Shown: positions 1 through 5,974 of the stretch, in pieces
How positions within the stretch are numbered: the stretch's first letter is position 1
Layout of the letters: every line of letters begins with the position of its first letter
Notes under the pieces: generated by a model
What the model saw: only the letters and a program-made list of their open reading frames with translations
Database searches by the model: none
Told to the model about the DNA's origin: nothing
NCBI GenBank assembly: GCA_024227975.1
Contig: JAAETV010000359.1
Span: 1-9,665, forward strand
DNA: 9,665 nucleotides
Direction of reading: 5' to 3'
Source: Actinomycetes bacterium
GTDB lineage: Bacteria > Actinomycetota > Acidimicrobiia > Acidimicrobiales > SZUA-35
Program-made: the position numbers and the translations under genes

Positions 1-5
1 GCGCT

Positions 6-749
6 TCACGACGACGCCTCCTCGGACTCGGCTTCGGCCAGTTGGATGAGCTCTTCCTCCGTGAGCACCCGGCCGTTCTGCTTGAACTGGAGGACAAGAT
101 AGGTCGTGTCGGACTCTTCGCCGGCGGCTTCCGCGGCGAGGGCCTCTCGGTAGTCCGCCAACGAGAAGGTCACGGCGAACTCACCGGACACGCTCAGCGC
201 ATCTGCGGACTCCCCGCCGTCTTCGACCGAGCCGACCAACCCGACTTGGGTGATCGGGAGGCCGTTATCGTCAATCACCGCGACAAGGTCGGTCACGAAG
301 TCGGCGTCTTCATCTCGCTCGTTCGTGATCTGGAGGTCGCTGTCGAGGTCGTCGACCTTCATGACAAACAGCTGACCGTCGGCGCCCGCGACGTCGAACA
401 CGAACATCCGGAACCCATCGAGCACGTATCCGAGATCGCCCAGTTGTGTGGTCAACATCCGAGTGAGGCCGCGGTCGGTGCCCATGATGGTGCCCGGCTC
501 GGCTCCGGCGGCGCCGACGTCGTCCCAATCAATCGTTTCCCAGTCGCCCACACCGGTGGCGGCAGCCGCATCATTGCTCGACCCACCACCATCTTGGGTC
601 GCCGTATCGGCGGACGACTCGGCATCATCGCTCGTCGTGTCGGCCGAGTCACCACCCGAGCACGAGGCGAGCATCAGTGCCACTGCAAACAGTGACGCCA
701 CCGCCGCCCACCACCGAGGTCGAGCGGTTGTTCCCCGGAAGCGTCCCAC
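6..749 (-). CDS. Lipoprotein of unknown function
   Basis: This 247-residue protein starts at GTG and ends in TGA at 8-6. Residues 1-30 form a lipoprotein signal: a basic start (R3, R5, R10, R12), a hydrophobic stretch at about 15-27, and a lipobox L27-A28-S29-C30. C30 should therefore be lipidated and the protein held on the outer face of the membrane. Residues 31-68 are a Ser/Asp/Thr/Gly-rich acidic spacer. The rest (about 70-247) looks globular and very acidic, ending in a Glu/Ala/Ser-rich tail, with no domain that I recognise. No Shine-Dalgarno sequence precedes the GTG, but a TATAGT box lies 7 nt upstream, consistent with leaderless expression. The gene appears monocistronic, with an IS remnant directly upstream. 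The lipoprotein class is well supported; the function is unknown. Confidence 0.85.
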   Translation of the reverse strand: MGRFRGTTARPRWWAAVASLFAVALMLASCSGGDSADTTSDDAESSADTATQDGGGSSNDAAAATGVGDWETIDWDDVGAAGAEPGTIMGTDRGLTRMLTTQLGDLGYVLDGFRMFVFDVAGADGQLFVMKVDDLDSDLQITNERDEDADFVTDLVAVIDDNGLPITQVGLVGSVEDGGESADALSVSGEFAVTFSLADYREALAAEAAGEESDTTYLVLQFKQNGRVLTEEELIQLAEAESEEASS

Positions 750-756
750 TCGGATG

Positions 757-762
757 ACTATA
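757..762 (-). promoter_or_regulatory. -10 box of a leaderless promoter for the lipoprotein gene
   Basis: On the minus strand TATAGT matches the TATAAT consensus at 5 of 6 positions and is followed after 7 nt by the GTG start at 749. That spacing puts the predicted transcription start at or next to the start codon, and no Shine-Dalgarno sequence is present. I could not find a convincing -35 box 16-19 nt upstream. That stretch runs into the end of the IS256-like remnant. Confidence 0.45.
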
Positions 763-788
763 AGGGGTGTCGCTACGGAAGCTGGGGA

Positions 789-1399
789 CTACTGCAGCGT
801 GTGTAAGTGGGGTGGTCGGTGTTGTTGGTTGACGGCGGCCAGGCGGTCGCCGTAGTGGATGGTCAACGTGTTCAGGATGGACTTCCAGGCGTTGATCCGT
901 CCAGTGGGATCCTGTCGGTTCTTTCTCCTCTCGATCGATGTTAGGTACATGACCTTCAACGCGGCCTGCTCGGTGGGGAAACGGCCCCGCCGGACGGCAG
1001 CCTTGCGGAACCTGGCTTGAGGCTTTCTATGGCGTTGGTGGAATATACGATGCGGCGTAGCTCGACGGGGAACTCGAGGAACGGGATGAAGTCGTCCCAA
1101 GTGTCCCGCCATGATTTCACCATCGCGGGATAGGTCTGCTCCCACGCCTCGGCGAACTCGTCGAACGCCACCTCGGCCGCGTCGAGGGATGGGGCGGTGT
1201 AGATCGTTTTGAGTTGTCGGGTGATCGGTCCCCAGTGTTTCTTCGACGCGAAGCGAAGACTGTTGCGCACCAGGTGCACCACACACAACTGGACATCAAC
1301 GAGGGGCCAGGCGGCCCGGGCCGCGTCGGATAGGCCCTTCAAGCCGTCGCAGCACAACATCGACACATCAGCCGCTCCGCGGTTCTTCAATTCGGTCAT
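789..1399 (-). pseudogene. IS256-family transposase, C-terminal half, frameshifted
   Basis: From 1399 the frame reads as an IS256-type DDE (mutator) transposase: a CCDGLKGL block holding the second catalytic Asp (D18 of the fragment), a VVHLVRNSLRFASKKHW block, and STNAIESL with the catalytic Glu (E125). The frame then breaks at 1016-1018, where AAG stands for an expected AACGCC-type sequence. Dropping one base moves translation into the frame that continues with ARFRKAAVRRGRFPTEQAAL and INAWKSILN and stops at 789-791. The joined product is about 203 residues against roughly 400 for a complete IS256 transposase. The N-terminal half with the first catalytic Asp is missing: similarity stops at TELKNRG, and the upstream codons do not look like transposase. 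The remnant should be inactive. Confidence 0.85.
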
Positions 1400-1405
1400 C
1401 AGTAG
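789..1405 (-). mobile_element. IS256-family insertion sequence remnant
   Basis: This is the footprint of the element carrying the broken transposase. Only its 3' half survives. The left (5') end of the IS is gone, lost somewhere between 1399 and the end of the HxlR gene at 1447. The 3' end probably lies between 789 and about 765, but without the other terminal inverted repeat I cannot fix it, and I see no target-site duplication. Confidence 0.6.
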
Positions 1406-1446
1406 GCGAGTTCGAGCATGTGTATTCGGTGGTGGTTCGCGCCGCG

Positions 1447-2094
1447 CTAGACATGTTGGCCAAAGGCTGCGCTGAGAAGTCCGAGGAATTCGGCGCGGTA
1501 GTCGGCTCCGTCGATGGTTTCGAGGTAGTGCGTGACGAATTCCTTCAGGTCGATTCTCCCCTCTGCGAGTTCGAGGAAGGCCGTGTAGTCCAGACGCGCG
1601 GTCAGCTGCGCGATTGTGTCAGAGGGCCCGTATTCCACCTCGACACCAGACTGCGTGGACGTGATGGTGAATGTGTCGTCATCGACGAGTAAGCGCACCG
1701 CGAAGTTGGCCCTGGGCCACACCGGTTCGAAGAGCATGCGCAAAGGGAGTGCCATTGTTCTCAGGTTCGCCGGCTCGCGTGGATCCGGGTCTGGGTCCAG
1801 CAGACTGCCGAATCCCGTCAGTTCCCAGAGGACCCTGTCCGTTCGGCGGCCGAGCGCGGTGAGTTCGTAGGCGCTCCTCCCGGGGTTCGGCTTTTGTATC
1901 AGGCCTGCGGTCGTGAGTTCAACGAGGCGGGTGCTGAGCAGGTTGGTGGCCATGCCGAGGCCCTCTTGCAGTTCCTGATAGCGCGCCGGCCCCGCATGCA
2001 GGTCGCGAAGGATGAGCAGCGTCCATCGGTCGCCGATGACATCGAGAGCTCGCGCGATCGGACAGAGGAGGCGGTAGCTGCGTTTCTCAGACAT
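1447..2094 (-). CDS. HxlR-family winged-helix regulator with C-terminal SCP2-like domain
   Basis: The start is ATG at 2094, preceded at 8 nt by a strong GGAGGAG ribosome-binding site. A start 15 codons further upstream (2139) is open but has no comparable site. The product has 215 residues. Residues 8-100 are an HxlR/DUF24 winged helix: C11-P-I-A-R-A-L at the start, GDRWTLLILRDL at 21-32, then RYQELQEGLGMATNLLSTRL as the recognition region and a KPNPGRSAYELTALGR wing. C11 is at the position where redox-sensing family members carry their conserved Cys. Residues about 115-215 form a second domain resembling the SCP2-like (sterol-carrier type) extension found on some actinobacterial HxlR proteins, which suggests a hydrophobic or small-molecule ligand. 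It is divergent from the carbonic anhydrase gene and may control it and itself. The DNA-binding class is firm; the effector is unknown. Confidence 0.88.
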   Translation of the reverse strand: MSEKRSYRLLCPIARALDVIGDRWTLLILRDLHAGPARYQELQEGLGMATNLLSTRLVELTTAGLIQKPNPGRSAYELTALGRRTDRVLWELTGFGSLLDPDPDPREPANLRTMALPLRMLFEPVWPRANFAVRLLVDDDTFTITSTQSGVEVEYGPSDTIAQLTARLDYTAFLELAEGRIDLKEFVTHYLETIDGADYRAEFLGLLSAAFGQHV

Positions 2095-2236
2095 GTGTTC
2101 TCCTCCGACCGGTGTCTCGGCAAACGAGATCAAAGACATCTCAACTTTAGGTTGCTTTTCTCAAGGTAACTCATTAGCTTTACTTTCTAACGTTAAGAAT
2201 CTGTCTTCCGCAGCCAACGATCAAAGGAAACATGAC
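2095..2236. promoter_or_regulatory. Divergent promoter/operator region between the HxlR regulator and carbonic anhydrase genes
   Basis: This spacer must drive both genes. Its part from about 2125 to 2210 is clearly AT-richer than the surrounding DNA. Visible elements include an AGGTTGC / AGGTAAC direct repeat (2149-2155 and 2164-2170, 15 bp apart) and a TAACGTTA palindrome at 2188-2195 inside the imperfect dyad TTCTAACGTTAAGAA. These are candidate binding sites for the winged-helix regulator. A weak -35/-10 pair (TTGCTT at 2152, TAGCTT at 2175, 17 bp apart) could serve the plus strand. I could not choose a minus-strand promoter. Confidence 0.45.
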
Positions 2237-2812
2237 ATGTCGAACCTAGAGCCGCTTCTCGAACGCAACCGAGCATTCGCCGCGACCGGCGTACACGAAG
2301 GCCAGCCACCGAACCCGAACCGCAATCTGTTCGTGATCACCTGTTTCGATGCCCGGGTGGATCCGGCCCACCTTCTCGGAACCGATTTCGGCGACCTCGT
2401 TGTCATGCGCAACGAGGGTGGCCGCGTGACCAAAGAGATCATCGAGAAACTCACCTTCGCAGGCATCCTGCTGGAGGCCTTGCAGGGGAACCCGTTTCCG
2501 TCGGGTGAGGTCGCATTGATCCATCACACCAACTGCATGACCTCGTACCTGGCCGATGACAACCTCCGCAAACTGTACGCCGACCGCATCGGTGCCGACG
2601 AGGCTGAACTCCTCGAACTCGCCGTCATCGATCCCGTCGCCACCGTAACCCACGACGTCGCTGTCATCCGCGCCGCAACGTCGGTCCCGCAGTCGCTGAC
2701 CATTTCCGGGCATGTCTACGACGTGGAGACCGGCTTGATCTCCACCGTCCTCGTGGACAAGCCCAGCGAGGACTACCCTGATACCTGTGCGGTACCCAAC
2801 GCCGGCGCTTGA
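2237..2812 (+). CDS. Beta-class carbonic anhydrase
   Basis: This 191-residue enzyme is predicted to interconvert CO2 and bicarbonate in the cytoplasm. The beta-class zinc site is complete: C36 with the D38/R40 dyad in CFDAR, then H97 and C100 in HHTNC. RNEGGRV (58-64) corresponds to the conserved Asn/Gly-rich loop, and GHVYDVETGLI (158-168) is the typical late strand motif. The length fits the small prokaryotic beta enzymes. ATG at 2237 is chosen because the conserved part begins just after it and an AAAGGA site lies about 8 nt upstream. The frame is open back to 2093 but would then overlap the HxlR start region. The gene is divergent from that regulator, so it may be one of its targets. No cysteine or arginine of the active site is missing. 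Confidence 0.92.
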   Translation: MSNLEPLLERNRAFAATGVHEGQPPNPNRNLFVITCFDARVDPAHLLGTDFGDLVVMRNEGGRVTKEIIEKLTFAGILLEALQGNPFPSGEVALIHHTNCMTSYLADDNLRKLYADRIGADEAELLELAVIDPVATVTHDVAVIRAATSVPQSLTISGHVYDVETGLISTVLVDKPSEDYPDTCAVPNAGA

Positions 2813-2974
2813 TGATCCACCCCTGCCCACGACCCGCGACGCCGTGTTCGTCGGACCCTACCGCCCGAAGTGATGGCGCGACGGAGCTCAAACTCATCGG
2901 CAAACAAGACGCAACGAGAACCAGCCGAGCTGTGATAGACGGGGAACCCGGGGGGAGTAGCTGTATGAGGTTCC

Positions 2975-2997
2975 TCAGTTCTTCTGTCCGCAACTGA
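2975..2997 (+). promoter_or_regulatory. Inverted repeat just upstream of the hydrolase-cyclase gene
   Basis: TCAGTT (2975-2980) and AACTGA (2992-2997) form a perfect 6-bp inverted repeat with an 11-nt spacer. It ends 11 bp before the ATG at 3009. It could be an operator, or a weak hairpin over the translation start. No clear -10 or -35 box was found in the 196-bp gap 2813-3008, and no good Shine-Dalgarno precedes 3009. Confidence 0.25.
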
Positions 2998-3008
2998 TCG
3001 AGCCCCGT

Positions 3009-4301
3009 ATGAGCGACGAGATCCGATACGCCCCCACCCCAGATGGCACACAGATCGCTCACCGAATCGTCGGTGAGCCAGACGCTCTGGATATCGTCGT
3101 CGTGTCAGCTGCGTTCTTTTCCTTCGAGATGTTGGCGGAGGATCGCATCACCTCGAGGTTCCTGAACGCGCTTTCCGCGATGGGTCGCGTCGTAGTGTTC
3201 GATAAACGCGGCGTCGGCTGGTCCGACCCAGTCAGCGATTGGGACCGCAGCATCCAAGATCAGTGGGCCGAGGACCTCATCACTGTCACGGAGGCGGCTG
3301 GACTTGTCGATCCGGTCGTGATCTCGTGGGATTCAATGGGCGTCGCCCGGCTTGCGGTGTCAAGACGGCCCGACCTGTTCTCAAAGATGATTCTCATCAA
3401 CCCGGTCCCCAGCACCGACGGCTCGGTGCGCGACCTCTTTGGCATCAACGACGACACGTTCGAGACCCGCTCCGTCGAAGAGCTGGCGTTTCCCAGTCGG
3501 ATCAACGACCCAGATTTTCTCGACTGGCTCGTTCGCGCTGGACGCGTAGGAGCAAGTCCATCGATGGCGCCGCGGATTTGGAACGACCTGCTCAGCTACG
3601 ACAAAACCCTCACCCCGCTGGGAATATCGCTTCCCACGCTGATTCTCCACAACATCGACTCGATAGTCCGGCCCAAAGCCGTTCACGCCGTTTCTGCTGA
3701 TCTCGAGAACGCCGATGTCATTCCCGTCCCCGGTGCAGACCTCTACCCAGTTTCTGGCGATATCGACCCGCTCCTCGTTGAGATTGCCCACTTTGTGGAA
3801 CGCGACACCCACCTCGCTTCGCCACGCCTTGTCCGTGCGATTCTCTTCACAGACCTGGTCGCCGCAACCGAACGAGCCGTCCGCGAGGGAGACCAGTCGT
3901 GGAAAGCGATACTTGAACACCACGACGCGATCGTCCGACGGTCAATCGCCCAACGAGACGGGACCGTCGTGAAGTTCACCGGTGATGGGGCGCTCTGCAT
4001 CATGCCTTCGGCCACCGCCGCGCTCGATGCGGCGTTGGAGCTCCGACGTGCTCTGGCAGCCATCGACTTGTCGATCCGATGCGGGATCCACATCGGCGAC
4101 ATCGACGAACGTGCCGGCGACATCTCAGGCATTGCCGTCAACGTCGCTGCCCGCGTGATGGCCCTTGCCGGCGATGGCCAAATCATGCTTACGACCAGTG
4201 CAGCTGAATCCGCAGCCGGATCACCGCATCGTCTCGAACCAGCCGGTCGACACATCCTCAAAGGCGTCGCCGGCGAGTGGCAGCTCCACCAACTCAGCTA
4301 G
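3009..4301 (+). CDS. Alpha/beta-hydrolase-like domain fused to class III adenylate/guanylate cyclase
   Basis: The product has 430 residues. Residues 1-265 resemble an alpha/beta-hydrolase: FDKRGVGWSD at 64-73, the nucleophile elbow as W107-D-S109-M-G111, and HNID217SIVRP with the expected acid. The catalytic His is absent: where relatives have GADHxPW, this protein has GADL245YPV. The first elbow Gly is replaced by Trp. The domain is therefore probably a ligand sensor or inactive. Residues 276-430 are a class III cyclase catalytic domain with all key residues at canonical spacing: metal-binding D282 (FTDLV) and D326 (TGDG), substrate-selecting K322 and D371, and transition-state N378 and R382 (VNVAAR). 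K322/D371 predicts ATP as substrate, giving cAMP. It should act as a cytosolic homodimer, since no membrane segment is seen. No partner gene is evident. Confidence 0.9.
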   Translation: MSDEIRYAPTPDGTQIAHRIVGEPDALDIVVVSAAFFSFEMLAEDRITSRFLNALSAMGRVVVFDKRGVGWSDPVSDWDRSIQDQWAEDLITVTEAAGLVDPVVISWDSMGVARLAVSRRPDLFSKMILINPVPSTDGSVRDLFGINDDTFETRSVEELAFPSRINDPDFLDWLVRAGRVGASPSMAPRIWNDLLSYDKTLTPLGISLPTLILHNIDSIVRPKAVHAVSADLENADVIPVPGADLYPVSGDIDPLLVEIAHFVERDTHLASPRLVRAILFTDLVAATERAVREGDQSWKAILEHHDAIVRRSIAQRDGTVVKFTGDGALCIMPSATAALDAALELRRALAAIDLSIRCGIHIGDIDERAGDISGIAVNVAARVMALAGDGQIMLTTSAAESAAGSPHRLEPAGRHILKGVAGEWQLHQLS

Positions 4302-4336
4302 AGCCCAAGCAGACACGCTCAACAGAACTAGACGTC

Positions 4337-4352
4337 ACGGGCAGGCACCCGT
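4337..4352 (+). terminator. Possible weak terminator hairpin after the cyclase gene
   Basis: ACGGG and CCCGT form a 5-bp GC-rich stem around a 6-nt loop, 35 nt after the cyclase stop. There is no T-tract, so termination is only suggested. The rest of 4302-4446 holds nothing else that I can identify. Confidence 0.25.
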
Positions 4353-4446
4353 TGGTGAGGGCTGAAACGTCGTCGCCGATTCACCAGGTGAGAGGCCGCC
4401 CGACTTCGCGCTCAAGGGGGACCGGAAGGCCACCGCGTGAAGTGGC

Positions 4447-4937
4447 TCACACGTTGGAAGCGCGCCGCGAGCGACGCGAGGCGACCGACTCACCACTCTT
4501 CCAGGGGCGGACCACCAACATGATTGCCGCTACGAGCAGACGCAGTTCTGCGGGAAGATCCTCGGTTCCGGTCAGGGTTTGGGTCTCGGGCACGGTCCAA
4601 TCGAAGCGGTTCGGCCGACTTGTGCTCTCAACAGACGCCCAAGCCTGGTGGGTGCCGTCGAACCGGAAGCCGGCGCGATCTGGTGCCGAGTTCCGGGTGG
4701 CCAGAAGCGCGCCGTCAGGGTCGAGAATGTCGACGAAAGACAATGACCCTCATGCTGGATCCTTCTCTCTGCGATGCAAGAACTGGCCGATCGGTGCGTC
4801 TTCGTTGCCCAGGACCGTGTAGCGATTGACGTCGCCCTTCAGCGCCCGGGATCGTCGGACTGTGCACAGGACCGATCCGTCGGTGTCGACTAGCTCGATC
4901 GGGAGTCGATGCCGAAGCCCGCTCAGGAGTGTGCCAA
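4447..4937 (-). pseudogene. Scramblase / LURP-one-like protein remnant, 5'-truncated with an in-frame stop
   Basis: Reading minus from about 4937, one frame gives LLSGLRHRLPIELVDTDGS, VNRYTVLGNEDAPIGQF, then a TGA at 4752-4750. The same frame then continues with GSLSFVDILDPDGALLATRN, HQAWASVESTSR and ending LPAELRLLVAAIMLVVRPWK before its stop at 4449-4447. The repeated 'D-x-DG' beta-strand pattern and the closing LPxxLRxLVAA segment match actinobacterial phospholipid-scramblase-family / LURP-one-related proteins. About 163 codons remain. The start and N-terminal part are missing: upstream of 4937 the frame loses any family resemblance. The internal TGA could replace a TGG or CGA. It is most likely dead, although a sequencing error or readthrough at one codon cannot be excluded. 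The family call is from the repeat pattern and C-terminal signature, not a search. Confidence 0.6.
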
Positions 4938-4952
4938 TGCCTTTTGTCCGCC

Positions 4953-5273
4953 TCGCGACTGACGGCCGAACCAACTCGCTACACCGTCGGTCCCCAGTTC
5001 GCCGCCCGGCTCGCCCTTGTGTTCCCCGACCCTCTCGATCGGCTCGCATGGTACGAAGAGGGCCGTCCCGATCTCGTCGGATCGGATTTCGTAGAGAACT
5101 GGTCATAGCTCTTCGTCGCACCGGGCAAGAATCCAGAACGGTGGCGCAGGGCCGCCTTCCCAGCGCGGCCACCGTTCCAACAGCCCGGCTGGGCTCGCTA
5201 CGAAGGTCGACTCAGCGACGACGGCACCGTCGAACTCCGCCGAGTCGAGTACTTCCCCATCGAGGACAACTGA
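4953..5273 (+). pseudogene. Unidentified gene remnant, 5'-truncated with an in-frame TAG
   Basis: One plus frame reads as credible protein with GC-rich third positions: RLTAEPTRYTVGPQFAARLA, FPDPLDRLAWYEEGRPDLVG, SDFVENWS, then TAG at 5106-5108. It continues in the same frame with LFVAPGKNPERWRRAAFP, GWARYEGRLSDDGTVELRRV and EYFPIEDN, and stops at 5271-5273. I do not recognise the family. No start codon with a ribosome-binding site is visible, and just upstream the frame runs antisense to the scramblase-like remnant, so the 5' end is lost. The single TAG separates two halves that fit together, which suggests a recent nonsense mutation in a gene of more than 105 codons. Alternatives are readthrough or an assembly error. 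Confidence 0.45.
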
Positions 5274-5330
5274 CCTGCCCCGATCGGAAGACGTCAAGAG
5301 AGTTCTAGTGCGAGTCCGCATTCCGACTGA

Positions 5331-5534
5331 GCTGAGAACATTCCGAGAACAAGAGCCCTCTGAACAGAGGTTCCCAAGGGACATCAGGCATTCGGGCTGA
5401 GCCGCCGTTCGCCCTGGTCGGAAGCCATTCCCGACGCTTCGGTGACCGCCAGCATGTATCGGGAATCGGCTTTCCTCCTGCTACGGATCAGAAGGTTGGG
5501 TATTTCGAGTACCTCAAGCGCGCAGAGTACCCCC
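5331..5534. repeat. Direct repeat copy A, flanking the kinase gene pair
   Basis: This stretch matches 7585-7779 in the same orientation. Block 1 (5331-5356) matches at 21 of 26 positions. A middle block at 5402-5416 matches more weakly, with similar spacing. Block 2 (5481-5534) matches at about 48 of 54 with compensating one-base gaps. Distances between blocks differ by only about 10 bp between copies, so this is one diverged repeat of about 200 bp. It contains AGAACA twice, 11 bp apart (5335 and 5346), GAGTAC twice, 18 bp apart (5507 and 5525), and a CCTCTG-AA-CAGAGG hairpin (5357-5370) absent from copy B. It fills most of the gene-free stretch 5274-5599. I see no promoter or other gene there. 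Confidence 0.65.
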
Positions 5535-5599
5535 AGGTCAGAGTGCTGCCGGGCGCTTCTTGGGGTTGGCGGTCGGCCCTCGTGAGAACATGGCCACCG

Positions 5600-5974
5600 T
5601 CAGGTCTCGTCAGCGAGCGTCAAGTTCCGCTTGACTATCTCGTACTCATGTTCGACGAGGGCAACAAACTCCCCCACGCTCTCATCATCGGTCCCGGAAG
5701 AGAGCCATCCAGCTCTCACTTTCTCCCACCAGTCCATGCCCGATTGGCCACGAAGGACGTCCACCCGCAGGCCCGCTGACACCTGGTCCGCAGTCCAACT
5801 ACGCCACAAATCCGGATCTCCACGCATGGTCTGATCTCGTGCGAGGGATGCTACAGGAGTCGGCCCGATCCCCTGGCTGAGTAGATCTGCGAACTCACCG
5901 AGTCGGGGGCCCGCACGACGCCGCTCAGGTCCGCGTCCGTCCGGTAGGCACATGACGCTAGGGCTGGCTATCAC
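5600..5974 (-). CDS. Uncharacterised protein translationally coupled to the kinase
   Basis: The product has 124 residues and starts at GTG. Its GTGA overlaps the TGA of the kinase gene (5973-5971), which implies coupled translation and a shared transcript. I do not recognise the family. Residues 1-50 are Pro/Arg/Gly-rich and may be disordered. Residues 53-118 look folded and are unusually rich in Trp (W57, W60, W82, W83, W90), with an acidic GTDDES loop (94-99) and a predicted helical end EFVALVEHEYEIVKR. No signal peptide or membrane segment is seen. An ATG at codon 50 is an alternative start and would leave only the folded part. The coupling suggests a substrate, regulator or adaptor of the kinase; that role is inference. 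Confidence 0.65.
   Translation of the reverse strand: MIASPSVMCLPDGRGPERRRAGPRLGEFADLLSQGIGPTPVASLARDQTMRGDPDLWRSWTADQVSAGLRVDVLRGQSGMDWWEKVRAGWLSSGTDDESVGEFVALVEHEYEIVKRNLTLADET

Noticed and set aside
42..695. Long open frame (217 codons) on the plus strand
   Set aside because: It is antisense to the lipoprotein gene, which has a clear signal peptide and lipobox. Frames opposite GC-rich genes stay open by codon bias.
2095..2139. Upstream extension of the HxlR frame to 2139
   Set aside because: GGAGGAG 8 nt before ATG 2094 is far better, and the family's conserved N-terminus begins just after that Met.
2093..2236. Upstream extension of the carbonic anhydrase frame by 48 codons
   Set aside because: The extension covers the AT-rich divergent promoter region and the HxlR ribosome-binding site, and does not look like protein. 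ATG 2237 fits family length.
4277..4822. 181-codon plus frame after the cyclase gene
   Set aside because: It runs antisense to the scramblase-like remnant and has Arg/Ser-rich composition typical of a shadow frame.
5103..5384. 93-codon minus frame
   Set aside because: It is antisense to the better-supported plus-strand remnant ending at 5273 and otherwise lies in repeat copy A, with no start signal.
5500..5516. tRNA T-arm-like hairpin in the repeat (GGGGT-TTCGAGT-ACCTC in copy B at 7742-7758)
   Set aside because: The 7-nt loop looks like a T-loop, but there is no matching acceptor stem, D-arm or CCA end, and in copy A the loop is shifted. It is not a tRNA gene.
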